A stretch of 28,797 nucleotides of DNA from Frankiales bacterium. GTDB taxonomy: Bacteria; Actinomycetota; Actinomycetes; Mycobacteriales; SCTD01. Below, piece by piece: positions 1 through 6,680 of this stretch. Under the pieces are notes generated by a model. It was not told where the DNA came from and did not search any database. It worked only from the letters and a program-made list of their open reading frames with translations. Within the stretch, counting starts at the first letter, position 1. Each line of letters starts with the position of its first letter. The stretch covers positions 1 through 28,797 of the forward strand of contig JAODNB010000233.1 in NCBI GenBank assembly GCA_025464795.1, in the 5' to 3' direction. The translations under genes and the position numbers were made by a program.

Positions 1-629
1 GCGAGGGGGGCCTGCACGAGGTAGAGCACGACCAGGGCGGCCAGCAGGACCGGCAGGCTCGCGAGCCACAGCCGGCGGCTCGCGACAGTGATCACGGAGT
101 ACGGCTGGTAGGTCTCGAACAGCACCCGCGTCCCGCTGGTCGTCCGGACCCCCTGGTAGACCTGCAGCAGCTTGCCGAAGCGACGCTCGTCGCGGTTCTC
201 GGCCTCGTTGAGATCGCTCACCTCGGCTTGGGTCCTGCCGGAGGCGAGAACCGCCAACTCCTCGGCGGGAAGACCGAAGTGCTGACCGATCAGTGCTGGG
301 TCATCGCTGTAGCGGATGGTCCCGGTCCGGTCCCAGATCTTGACGCGCACGATGTGCGTCCCGAGGACCCGGCTCTCCACCACCCGCGCGAGGGCTGCGT
401 GGTCAGGCGTGCCCGGGACGAGGGACGCGTCGGTGAGCAGCGGTCCGATCACGTCTGTCGCCTCGAGGTTGGTGAGGGTCCGGGCGTCCCGAATGGCCTC
501 GGCGGTGGCGTTCCGCTTCTGCGAGAGGGCAAGCAGCAGGGCGACCATCGTGAGCACGGCAAGCCCCGTCAGGAGGAACGTCGCGACAGCGCGTCCCACC
601 CTGACGGGGCGAAGATCAGGCGAGGTCAC
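1..629 (-). CDS. Sensor histidine kinase N-terminal part (cut by window edge)
   Basis: Reading the minus strand from GTG at 629 gives 209 codons open to the window edge. Residues about 13-36 form a membrane helix. Residues about 40-180 form an extracytoplasmic region (WDRTGTIRYSDD near 99-110), and a second helix lies near 186-206. TM-sensor-TM is the usual front half of an actinobacterial two-component sensor kinase. The HAMP, dimerisation and ATPase domains would lie outside the window, so the kinase assignment is inferred from layout and sensor style. A chemoreceptor or GGDEF protein could share this front. An earlier in-phase start is blocked because the upstream GTG (GTG CAG GGG TGA) stops at once. 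A purine-rich GAGAGGG lies upstream. The secreted repeat protein ends only 26 bases upstream on the same strand, so the two are probably co-transcribed. Confidence 0.65.
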   Translation of the reverse strand, partial: MTSPDLRPVRVGRAVATFLLTGLAVLTMVALLLALSQKRNATAEAIRDARTLTNLEATDVIGPLLTDASLVPGTPDHAALARVVESRVLGTHIVRVKIWDRTGTIRYSDDPALIGQHFGLPAEELAVLASGRTQAEVSDLNEAENRDERRFGKLLQVYQGVRTTSGTRVLFETYQPYSVITVASRRLWLASLPVLLAALVVLYLVQAPL

Positions 630-655
630 CCCTGCACCCTCTCAGCCGGAGGCGC

Positions 656-1192
656 TCAGTGGTGGCCGGATCCGTCGTCTGTGCCGCCTCCGCTGCCGCT
701 ACCGCCTCCGCTGCCGTCGCCCGAGCCGCCTCGGCCACTGCTGCCGCCGTTGTCGTCGCCGGCCTCAGCGGTGCGCACCGGCTCGGGTGCGGCTCCGCCG
801 TTGTCGTCACCGGCCTCGGGGGTACGGCTGGCCCGGGGAGTGGCTCCGCCGTTGTCGTCCCCGGCCTCCGCGGTGCGGACGGCCCTTGGGGTCGCCCCGC
901 CGTTGTCGTCGCCGGCCTCGGGGGCGCGGCTGACCGCCGTGCTGGTCGCGGTGCGGCTGTCGGGCGTGTGGCTGGCCTCTGGCGTCGCGTCGCTGCGGTC
1001 CTCCGGCGTCACAGTCGCTCGGTGGCTCGGGCTGGGGCTGGCGGCGCTCGGGTGGTTGTCGTCGATCGGCTGGTTGTTGCCGGCCTCGGAAGGGGAGCTG
1101 TCGCTCGCCAGGGCGAGGGTCGCGGCGCCCCCGGCCGTGGCGACGACGGCCACCGCAGCGGCGAGGGCGAGGGTGTTCAGGCGAAGGGTCAT
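656..1192 (-). CDS. Small secreted low-complexity protein with EAGDDNGG tandem repeats
   Basis: 178 residues. Residues 1-29 form a signal peptide (MTLRLNT, a hydrophobic Ala/Val core, then an LALAS-type cleavage site). The mature part is Ser/Thr/Pro/Asp-rich. From residue 92 it holds four 17-residue units beginning EAGDDNGG, followed by a Gly/Ser tail ending DDGSGHH. There is no cysteine and no recognisable enzyme domain. An AAGGAG ribosome site sits five bases before the ATG, which supports this start. Small hydrophilic secreted proteins with DDHGG/DDNGG repeats occur next to two-component genes in actinomycetes (from memory), and the sensor gene follows directly here. A role as ligand, metal-binding or sensor-accessory protein is inference only. 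The opposite strand also has long open frames, but those lack a signal peptide and any sensible composition. Confidence 0.75.
   Translation of the reverse strand: MTLRLNTLALAAAVAVVATAGGAATLALASDSSPSEAGNNQPIDDNHPSAASPSPSHRATVTPEDRSDATPEASHTPDSRTATSTAVSRAPEAGDDNGGATPRAVRTAEAGDDNGGATPRASRTPEAGDDNGGAAPEPVRTAEAGDDNGGSSGRGGSGDGSGGGSGSGGGTDDGSGHH
716..919 (-). repeat. Four in-frame 51-bp tandem repeats in the secreted protein gene
   Basis: The units encode EAGDDNGGATPRAVRTA, EAGDDNGGATPRASRTP, EAGDDNGGAAPEPVRTA and a divergent last copy EAGDDNGGSSGRGGSGD. On the plus strand the core ccgttgtcgtc recurs every 51 bases (for example at 747 and 798). DNA similarity is highest over the acidic EAGDDNGG half, suggesting expansion by slippage or recombination with selection on that half. 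Confidence 0.85.
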
Positions 1193-1257
1193 GAGTGCTC
1201 CTTGATCGGGGGAGCACCACCTTCGCCGGGTGGAGGTCGGTCCTGCTATCGGTCAGG

Positions 1258-1269
1258 GGTCCTAGGACC
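1258..1269. other. 12-bp perfect palindrome GGTCCTAGGACC
   Basis: The palindrome lies between the stop codon of the HesB-like gene and the leader of the secreted-protein gene. AGGACC recurs nearby in the same leader. A hairpin would have only a four-base-pair stem, and no T-tract follows, so it is a poor terminator. A dimeric regulator binding site is possible but unproven. Confidence 0.3.
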
Positions 1270-1533
1270 TCACTCGAGGAAGAAGGCTGAGCCGGCCTCG
1301 TTCGTGCGCGCGTTGAGCACCTCGTCCTGCAGGCGCTCGACGGCGACGCTGTCGAGGAACACCGTCACCCCGTGGCGGCGCAGGACGTCGTCCTCGCCGG
1401 CCGGCTCGGGTGCCAGCTCCATCGTCAGGCCCGGGCTCTGGTCCTTCTGCGCGATGCGCAGGCCGCCTTCAGGCAGGTCAGCCTCCTTGGTCAGGGTCGA
1501 GATGAGCTCTGCTGCTGTCGTGGTCAGGCGCAC
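1270..1533 (-). CDS. HesB/IscA-fold protein lacking the cluster-binding cysteines
   Basis: 87 residues, the length of an A-type Fe-S carrier domain. The pattern fits that fold in actinobacterial versions: an N-terminal helix (LTTTAAELISTLTKEA), EGGLRIA, strands around TMELAPEP, VTVFLDSVAVERL, and a C-terminal LNARTNEAGSAFFLE. Canonical IscA/ErpA proteins carry three conserved cysteines that bind iron or Fe-S. This protein has no cysteine at all, so classical cluster transfer is not expected. Actinobacteria commonly carry such Cys-less paralogues of unknown role. The start is GTG at 1533 with GGAGGA seven bases upstream. It is a single gene with its own candidate promoter, divergent from the glycan locus, and probably unrelated to it. 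Confidence 0.65.
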   Translation of the reverse strand: MRLTTTAAELISTLTKEADLPEGGLRIAQKDQSPGLTMELAPEPAGEDDVLRRHGVTVFLDSVAVERLQDEVLNARTNEAGSAFFLE

Positions 1534-1572
1534 GTTCGGTCCTCCAGGTCGGTCGACGACGGGAAGACCTTC

Positions 1573-1600
1573 ACCCTTGCACTCCTGGCGGGCAGGTCAA
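1573..1600 (-). promoter_or_regulatory. Candidate promoter of the HesB-like gene
   Basis: On the minus strand TTGACC (plus 1595-1600) is followed after 16 bases by AAGGGT (plus 1573-1578). This predicts a transcription start about 33 bases before the GTG at 1533, with the GGAGGA site inside the leader. It lies back-to-back with the plus-strand TAGGGT element at 1616. Confidence 0.4.
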
Positions 1601-1615
1601 GAGTCAGCGAGCGTC

Positions 1616-1621
1616 TAGGGT
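1616..1621 (+). promoter_or_regulatory. -10 element TAGGGT, leaderless-type, first glycan gene
   Basis: TAGGGT is followed by exactly seven bases and then ATG at 1629, which would place the transcription start at or next to the start codon. No strong -35 is seen. This element decides the choice of ATG 1629 over GTG 1620, which would lie inside the -10. Confidence 0.55.
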
Positions 1622-1628
1622 GAGCGCA

Positions 1629-2345
1629 ATGACATCCGCCGACCTGGTTGCGGTCGTCCTGTGCGGCGGCCGAGGCACCCGGGCATGGCCCCTCACCGAG
1701 GACGTGCCGAAGCCTCTGCTCCCGGTTGGCGACCGCCCGGTCCTGGAGCACCTCGTCGAGGTCTACCTGGCACAGGGCATCTCCCGCTTCGTGCTGGCGA
1801 CCGGCTACCGAGGTGACCTGGTCGATGCCTGGGCCAGGGACGCAGAGGGCAGGCTCGGGGTCTCGCTCTCCTGCATCGACACGGGCGAGCAGACGGGTAC
1901 CGGTGACCGCCTCCGGCTCGTTGCCGAGCATGTAGGGCCAACCTTCTTCGCCACCTACGGCGACGGCCTGGGTGACGTGGACCTCGGCAGTCTCCTGGTG
2001 GCCCACCGCGCCACGGAGGGCACGGTCGGCACGGTCACCACCGTCCCGCTCCGCTCGCAGTACGGCACCCTGGACCTGGACGCGGATGACCGCGTACGGG
2101 GGTTCCACGAGAAGCCCGTGCTCGAGGGCCATTGGATCAACGCAGGGTTCTTCGCCTTCGGCCGGGACGTCTTCGACGACTGGCCCGGCCCCGACTTGGA
2201 GCGCGACGTGCTGCCCGCGCTGGCCGCCGCCGGCACGCTCCGCGCTTATCGGCACCACGGGTTCTGGAAGTCGATGGACACGCAGAAGGACGTCACCGAG
2301 ATGACCTACCTGGCAACGGAAGGAGGAAGCCCGTGGCTGGCGTGA
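1629..2345 (+). CDS. Sugar-1-phosphate nucleotidyltransferase (glucose-1-P cytidylyltransferase-like)
   Basis: 238 residues. It should activate a hexose-1-phosphate with an NTP to give an NDP-sugar in the cytoplasm. The N-terminus has the nucleotide-binding GGRGTR (13-18) and the lysine of the VPKPLLP segment (K28). Mid-protein YGDGLGDVD carries the metal-binding aspartate. HEKP, WINAGFFAF and GFWKSMDTQKD follow the order seen in RfbF-type glucose-1-phosphate cytidylyltransferases rather than the longer RmlA or ManC. It starts the first plus-strand transcription unit, upstream of a methyltransferase and an SDR sugar enzyme that may use its product. The base preference (CTP or another NTP) and the sugar cannot be decided here. 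The final residues GGSPWLA also resemble the RfbF C-terminus. Confidence 0.8.
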   Translation: MTSADLVAVVLCGGRGTRAWPLTEDVPKPLLPVGDRPVLEHLVEVYLAQGISRFVLATGYRGDLVDAWARDAEGRLGVSLSCIDTGEQTGTGDRLRLVAEHVGPTFFATYGDGLGDVDLGSLLVAHRATEGTVGTVTTVPLRSQYGTLDLDADDRVRGFHEKPVLEGHWINAGFFAFGRDVFDDWPGPDLERDVLPALAAAGTLRAYRHHGFWKSMDTQKDVTEMTYLATEGGSPWLA

Positions 2346-2367
2346 CGGAGGCCAAGAAGGCCCGTCC

Positions 2368-2373
2368 TACGCT
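2368..2373 (+). promoter_or_regulatory. -10 element TACGCT, leaderless-type
   Basis: TACGCT is followed by six bases and then ATG at 2380. The same hexamer and six-base spacing occur at 25733-25738 on the other strand. It would give the methyltransferase and the coupled genes behind it a promoter of their own inside the cluster. Confidence 0.4.
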
Positions 2374-2379
2374 GTGGTC

Positions 2380-3024
2380 ATGTCCACACGTGCAGGACGG
2401 CTCGGCAGTGCGCTGGTAGCCGCGCTCGACCGCCGAAGTCGACCGTCGCGCGAGCGGATCGCCGTCACTGGCTTCTTCCTCGGGACCCAGAGCGCCCTGG
2501 ACAACCTGTTGTCGCGCGCCTTCTTCGAGCTGAGCAACCGGGATTGGGCCAGGGCTGAGGAGCACGAGAGCCACCACCTCGCCTTCCGTGACGGGCTGAG
2601 TCGGATCACCTGTGAGCCCTCGACGGTGGTGGATCTCGGGACCGGCGCGGGAGGCAGCGCCGCAGTCATGGCGAAGAGGTGGCCAGCGGCCACGGTCGTC
2701 GGGGTCGACAGCAGCCGTCAGATGGTTCGGCGCGCACGAGAGCAGCACCAGGGGGTGGTGAACCTGACGTTCGACCTCGGTGACGGGCTGCGGCTGTCGC
2801 TGGGCGACGAGACCGTGGACCTCGTCGCAAGCCTGAACTACATGCCGTTTCCCGGAGAGGTCAAGCGGATCCTGCGACCCGGGGGGCTCGTGCTGGTTGC
2901 CAGCACCTTCCAGTCCGTCGGGTCGGCCGCGATCGAGGCGAACTGGAGTGACCACGGGTTCACCCTCGAGGCGAAGCAGGACGCTCAGCGCGGTTCCTTC
3001 GAGCTCTACCGACGCTCCCCATGA
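2380..3024 (+). CDS. Class I SAM-dependent methyltransferase
   Basis: 214 residues. Motif I is VVDLGTGAGG at about 83-92, with the acidic end of strand 2 at GVDSS. A motif IV-like DLVASLNYMPF is followed by ILRPGGLVLVAS, which is the standard Rossmann methyltransferase order. The N-terminal 80 residues (RAFFELSNRDWARAEEHESHHLAFRDG) probably form the acceptor lid. ATG 2380 is preferred over GTG 2374 because of the TACGCT element. The gene begins 34 bases after the nucleotidyltransferase and its stop overlaps the next start (ATGA), so it is coupled to the epimerase. Likely substrates are a nucleotide-sugar or a growing glycan, but the acceptor atom (O, N or C) cannot be assigned. Confidence 0.75.
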   Translation: MSTRAGRLGSALVAALDRRSRPSRERIAVTGFFLGTQSALDNLLSRAFFELSNRDWARAEEHESHHLAFRDGLSRITCEPSTVVDLGTGAGGSAAVMAKRWPAATVVGVDSSRQMVRRAREQHQGVVNLTFDLGDGLRLSLGDETVDLVASLNYMPFPGEVKRILRPGGLVLVASTFQSVGSAAIEANWSDHGFTLEAKQDAQRGSFELYRRSP

Positions 3025-3995
3025 CGGCAGAGCTGACCGGTGTGCCTGTGCTGGTGACCGGAGCGACGGGCTTCCTCGGGAGCCACCTCGTCCGCCGGCT
3101 CCTCGACGAGGGCGCTGATGTGCACGCCCTCACCAGCACGGTCTCGTCGGTCTACCCGCAGCGCTTGCTCCCACTGCGGGACCGCCTCAGCCTGCACGAG
3201 GGCAGCCTCACTGATCGTTCGGCGATGGACGCGGTCGCGTCCGCGGTGCGACCTCGGTTGGTCTTCCACCTCGGGGCCTACACCCATGTCGGCAAGTCCT
3301 GGAACCGAGTCGACGAGTGCGTCCAGGTCAACGTCCAGGGGACCGTGAACCTCCTGCAAGCCCTCGTTCCCTACGGTTTCGACAAGTTCGTCTACACCGG
3401 GACGAGCGAGATCTACGGTGACGTCGCCGTGCCGTTCCAGGAGGACGGACCCGTCAACCCCATCTCCCCGTACTCCGTCTCGAAGTACGCGGGTGAGCGG
3501 TACTGCCGGATGTTCCACCAGGGCAAGGACTGGCCGATCGTGATGGTCCGGCCGTTCAACGCGTACGGACCGGCGCAGAGCCCGGACCGCATCATCCCCG
3601 AGATCATCGTCCGGGCCCTTCGAGGGCAGCGGCTGGCCATGACCCAGGGCCGCCAGACCCGCGAGTTCAACTTCGCCACCGACATCGCGGCGGGCTTCCT
3701 CGCCGCGGGCCTGAACGGCAAGCCCGGCCGTCTCTACAACATCGGTTGTGGTGAGGAGGTCTCGATGGCGGACCTCGCGACGACCATCCTGCGACTGATG
3801 GGCGACCCCATCGTGGCGGAGCTCGGGGTGCTCCCGGACCGGCCGACGGAGATCTGGCGGATGTGCTCGGACGCGTCGCGCGCCCGTGAGGAGCTCGGTT
3901 GGGCGCCGGTCGTCTCTCTCGAAGAGGGCCTGCGGCAGACGATCGCCTGGTACACCGCTGAGCTCGGTCGTGACCAGTCCTCGTTCGCGGTATGA
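3021..3995 (+). CDS. NAD-dependent sugar epimerase/dehydratase (extended SDR)
   Basis: 324 residues, the usual length for extended short-chain dehydrogenases acting on NDP-sugars. It has a Rossmann glycine motif GATGFLG (14-20), LVFHLGAYTHV, a TGTSE segment around 126-130 and the catalytic YxxxK (Y151, K155) inside NPISPYSVSKYAGE. Further along come RPFNAYGP and a REFNFATDIAAGF segment typical of nucleotide-sugar binding. The family includes 4-epimerases, 4,6-dehydratases and GDP-mannose enzymes, and the exact reaction is not resolved. Its start overlaps the methyltransferase stop by four bases and its own stop overlaps the next gene (ATGA), so it is translated as part of a coupled string. 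It probably acts on the sugar activated by the enzyme at 1629. Confidence 0.85.
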   Translation: MTAELTGVPVLVTGATGFLGSHLVRRLLDEGADVHALTSTVSSVYPQRLLPLRDRLSLHEGSLTDRSAMDAVASAVRPRLVFHLGAYTHVGKSWNRVDECVQVNVQGTVNLLQALVPYGFDKFVYTGTSEIYGDVAVPFQEDGPVNPISPYSVSKYAGERYCRMFHQGKDWPIVMVRPFNAYGPAQSPDRIIPEIIVRALRGQRLAMTQGRQTREFNFATDIAAGFLAAGLNGKPGRLYNIGCGEEVSMADLATTILRLMGDPIVAELGVLPDRPTEIWRMCSDASRAREELGWAPVVSLEEGLRQTIAWYTAELGRDQSSFAV

Positions 3996-4933
3996 CTCCG
4001 AACGTCTCGGTCTGCGTCTCCACCTTCAACCGGGCGGCCAGCCTCGACCGGCTGCTGACATCCCTTGCAGCACAGGACATCTCGGGCTTCGAGGTGGTCG
4101 TGTACGACGACGCGTCGAGCGACGAGACTCCCGCCGTGCTGGCGTCCTGGGGGAACCGCCTCGACCTCAAGGTGCTGCGTGCCCAGTCGAACGCCGGACC
4201 CGCGTGCGGACGGAACGTGGCCTGGCGTGCGGCGTCCGCTTCACTGGTGCTGTTCACCGACGATGACTGCGTTCCCTGCCCGTCCTGGGTCCGCGAGCAC
4301 CTGGCCGCCCACACGCCGGCGGGGATCACGGTCGGTCAGACGCTGCCCGATCCCTCAGACGCGCACCTCGACGGTCCGTTCAGTCGCACGTTGACCGTGC
4401 AGGACGCGACGGCCTTCCAGACCTGCAACATCGGGTACCCCCGATGGGTGCTGGAGCAGGTGGGCGGCTTCGACGAGCGCTACCGGCGGGCCGCCGGCGA
4501 GGACACCGACCTGGGGCTTCGTGCTCTGGCGGCAGGCGCGAGCGCAAGCTACGTCGAGCAGGCCCTGGTGCACCACGCCGTCCGTCCGAGCTCCTGGTGG
4601 GCAGCGCTGCGCGAGACGCAGAAGTGGGTGGACGTACCCCTGTTCGCGGCGACGCACAGCTCCGACGGCTCGACTGTTCTCTACAGCCACCGGTGGTGGC
4701 GGCGCAGCCATCCGCTGGCGATCGCGGCTTCGTTGGGCCTGCTTGCCGCCAAGCGGCACCCGGTGACGCTCGTGGCCGTGGTCCCGTGGGTCCGGTTCCG
4801 GGCTGTGGACCTGCCGGGCAGAGCTCGTCGCCGCCACTGGCCCCTGGTCCTCGCAGGCAAGCTGGTGGTCGACCTCGCCGAGGTCGCGGTGCTTGCGCGT
4901 GGCTCGGTGCGGCACCGGCGCTTAATGCTCTGA
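3992..4933 (+). CDS. GT2-family glycosyltransferase
   Basis: 313 residues. The GT-A fold starts with SVCVSTFNRAASLDRLL. It has DDASSDE near 39-45, NAGPACGRN, a metal-binding DDD at 90-92 and the downstream GEDTDLGLR (ED at 170-171) that holds the catalytic-base region. Behind the catalytic domain are two hydrophobic stretches (about 240-266 and 282-302) and a basic end GSVRHRRLML, suggesting membrane association at the cytoplasmic face. Architecture and C-terminus match the protein at 9889-10896 (GSIRHRGLLL), so these are probably paralogues. It starts with an ATGA overlap. Its last 12 bases overlap the convergent acyltransferase gene. The donor sugar is not predictable. Confidence 0.85.
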   Translation: MTPNVSVCVSTFNRAASLDRLLTSLAAQDISGFEVVVYDDASSDETPAVLASWGNRLDLKVLRAQSNAGPACGRNVAWRAASASLVLFTDDDCVPCPSWVREHLAAHTPAGITVGQTLPDPSDAHLDGPFSRTLTVQDATAFQTCNIGYPRWVLEQVGGFDERYRRAAGEDTDLGLRALAAGASASYVEQALVHHAVRPSSWWAALRETQKWVDVPLFAATHSSDGSTVLYSHRWWRRSHPLAIAASLGLLAAKRHPVTLVAVVPWVRFRAVDLPGRARRRHWPLVLAGKLVVDLAEVAVLARGSVRHRRLML

Positions 4934-6643
4934 CGGCTCCGTCGGCGCTGCGTAGAACCAGAAGTCCGAGATGGCGCCCTCGACGGCGCCGCGATACGGG
5001 TTGGGAACCTGGAGCAGCAGCGGCCAGTCAGGTCGGTGCTCCTCGATCCACGTCGTGAACCGGCGGTTGCGCACGTGGTGGCCGATGTCAGGGGTCTCGT
5101 CGTTGCTGGAGTAGATCGCCACGAAGCGGCTACCCAGCGAGAACAGGTCGGTCATGTGTCGCTCGAAGACCTCGTCCTCGACGAGGTGGAAGATCACGTC
5201 CAACGACAGTGCGAGGTCGGACGTCTCGTCGGGCTGGAACGTCAGGGGGTCGTAGAGGTGGAACGACTTGGACCGGTCTTTCCGGAAGGCCGTACGGCAC
5301 AGGTCGACGGCGGATGGCGCGACGTCGTATCCGACGTACGAGGGGTAGTCGGCGAGCGACAGCTGGTTGCCGTCGCCGCAGCCGAGCTCGACGACCGACC
5401 TGATGTGGTGCTCCCGGACGAACGCGTTGAGCACCTCCGCCTTGAACCGCGCGAGCTGGGAGTAGGAGCCGACTCCTGAGGTGGCACCGGCCGCGTAGCG
5501 GGCCTCCCAGTAGCTCGACGAGGTCACGAAGGCGGGCAGCTCGTCCAGGTCCGGCACCCGGGACCACTGCCGACGGCGCAGCAGGAACGGCCGCTCGATG
5601 AGGCGGTAGCTGACCAGTGCGACCGCGATGGACACGGGGGCGGCAACCGCCAGCAGGGCGAGGAAGCCGTGCGGTCCCCACGTCGCCGTCCGCAAGTGCC
5701 GCACGAGCGGCTCGTGCCAGAGGTACAGGCTGTAGGACGCGACGCCGACGAGGCTGAGCGGACGCCAGTCGAGCCACCGCAGCCCTCGGTCGCTTCCGAG
5801 TGGCAGCACGCAGGATCCCACCAGCAGGAACCAGCCGGGCAGCAGCAGCGCGTCCCACCGGTAGCTGGCGAAAACCCCGAGCAGCAGACCGACCGACGGC
5901 GCGATCCACACCAGCGGCTGTGCGAGGGGACCTGCCTGCAGCCGGCTGGGAACGCGTTGCTCGCAGCGGACCTTCGCCATCGCCAGCAGCAGACCGGGAA
6001 GGAAGAACACCGCCCAGGCCGGCAGGGAGTACCGCCACGCCAGGGATGGGCTGCCGCGGTGCACCGTCAGCTCACGGAGGGCCAGGGCGGCCAGGCCGAG
6101 AGCGAGGACCAGCACCGCCGCCGTCCGCAGTGAGCCTCGTGACAGCCGCCCCAGCAGGAGAGCGAACAAGGGCAGCAGCGCGTAGAACTGCACCTCCACG
6201 GCGAGCGACCAGATCGGCCCGTCCACGCGAGCGACCGAGTCCGACCAGAAGCCCTCGATCATCAAGGCGTACCGCCACCACAGGTGCTGCTGCGTGCCGC
6301 CTTCGGTCACCAGGAAGAACGCGATGACCACGTAGTAGAGGGGCAGCACCCGCAGGGCCCGGTTGAGGGCGTACTGCTTGAGCGCGATCCGCGGCGCGTG
6401 TCCCCAGGTCGACCTCACGAACGGCAGGAACAACAGGTAGCCGCTGAGGGTGAAGAAGAGCGTGACTCCGAACCCACCGCCGAGCAGTGCCCTGCCGAGG
6501 TAGCTGCCGTACAACGAGCCGGCGTAGAGGTGCGACCAGCCGTAGGAGTGGCCAACCACCACGGCGAGCGCCGCGAGCGCCCGCAGCGACTCGATGCGCG
6601 ACGACCGCCGCTCGCCTGCCTGGGCGATCGTTGCTGTCGTCAC
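4922..6643 (-). CDS. Acyltransferase-3 / SAM methyltransferase fusion protein
   Basis: 573 residues in one frame. Residues about 15-355 are an acyltransferase-3 (OafA/ExoZ) membrane domain: IESLRALAALAVVVGHS with the conserved H32, the NRALRVLP arginines near 95-98, WSLAVEVQFY (145-154), SYSLYLWHEP (304-312) and YRLIERPF (346-353), with about ten hydrophobic helices. This family O-acetylates (or succinylates) glycans across the membrane. Residues about 375-573 form a class I methyltransferase: SYWEARYA, VVELGCGDGN (417-426), VGYDVAPSA and LALSLDVIFHLVED. No stop or frameshift separates them, so the fusion looks real. Start GTG 6643 follows an AGAGAG stretch. The gene is antisense to its neighbours and convergent with the GT2 at 3992. 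It probably modifies the glycan made by this locus. Confidence 0.85.
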   Translation of the reverse strand: MTTATIAQAGERRSSRIESLRALAALAVVVGHSYGWSHLYAGSLYGSYLGRALLGGGFGVTLFFTLSGYLLFLPFVRSTWGHAPRIALKQYALNRALRVLPLYYVVIAFFLVTEGGTQQHLWWRYALMIEGFWSDSVARVDGPIWSLAVEVQFYALLPLFALLLGRLSRGSLRTAAVLVLALGLAALALRELTVHRGSPSLAWRYSLPAWAVFFLPGLLLAMAKVRCEQRVPSRLQAGPLAQPLVWIAPSVGLLLGVFASYRWDALLLPGWFLLVGSCVLPLGSDRGLRWLDWRPLSLVGVASYSLYLWHEPLVRHLRTATWGPHGFLALLAVAAPVSIAVALVSYRLIERPFLLRRRQWSRVPDLDELPAFVTSSSYWEARYAAGATSGVGSYSQLARFKAEVLNAFVREHHIRSVVELGCGDGNQLSLADYPSYVGYDVAPSAVDLCRTAFRKDRSKSFHLYDPLTFQPDETSDLALSLDVIFHLVEDEVFERHMTDLFSLGSRFVAIYSSNDETPDIGHHVRNRRFTTWIEEHRPDWPLLLQVPNPYRGAVEGAISDFWFYAAPTEPSEH

Positions 6644-6667
6644 CGGAGAACTCTCTCATCCGCGGTC

Positions 6668-6673
6668 TAAGGT
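6668..6673 (+). promoter_or_regulatory. -10 element TAAGGT, leaderless-type
   Basis: TAAGGT is followed by exactly seven bases and GTG at 6681. It lies in the 37-base gap between the divergent acyltransferase fusion and the GT4 gene. It supports GTG 6681 rather than the upstream in-frame start at 6594, which would run into the divergent gene. Confidence 0.55.
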
Positions 6674-6680
6674 GTGTCAC

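Noticed and set aside
716..919. 51-base repeats read as a CRISPR-like array
   Set aside because: The units are contiguous, without spacers, in frame, and encode a regular protein repeat.
228..1205. Plus-strand open frame over the sensor and secreted-protein genes
   Set aside because: Proline/arginine-rich antisense product without motifs. The minus-strand reading gives a signal peptide, regular repeats and membrane helices.
1258..1269. Palindrome read as a rho-independent terminator
   Set aside because: The stem is only four base pairs with a CTAG loop, and there is no following T-tract.
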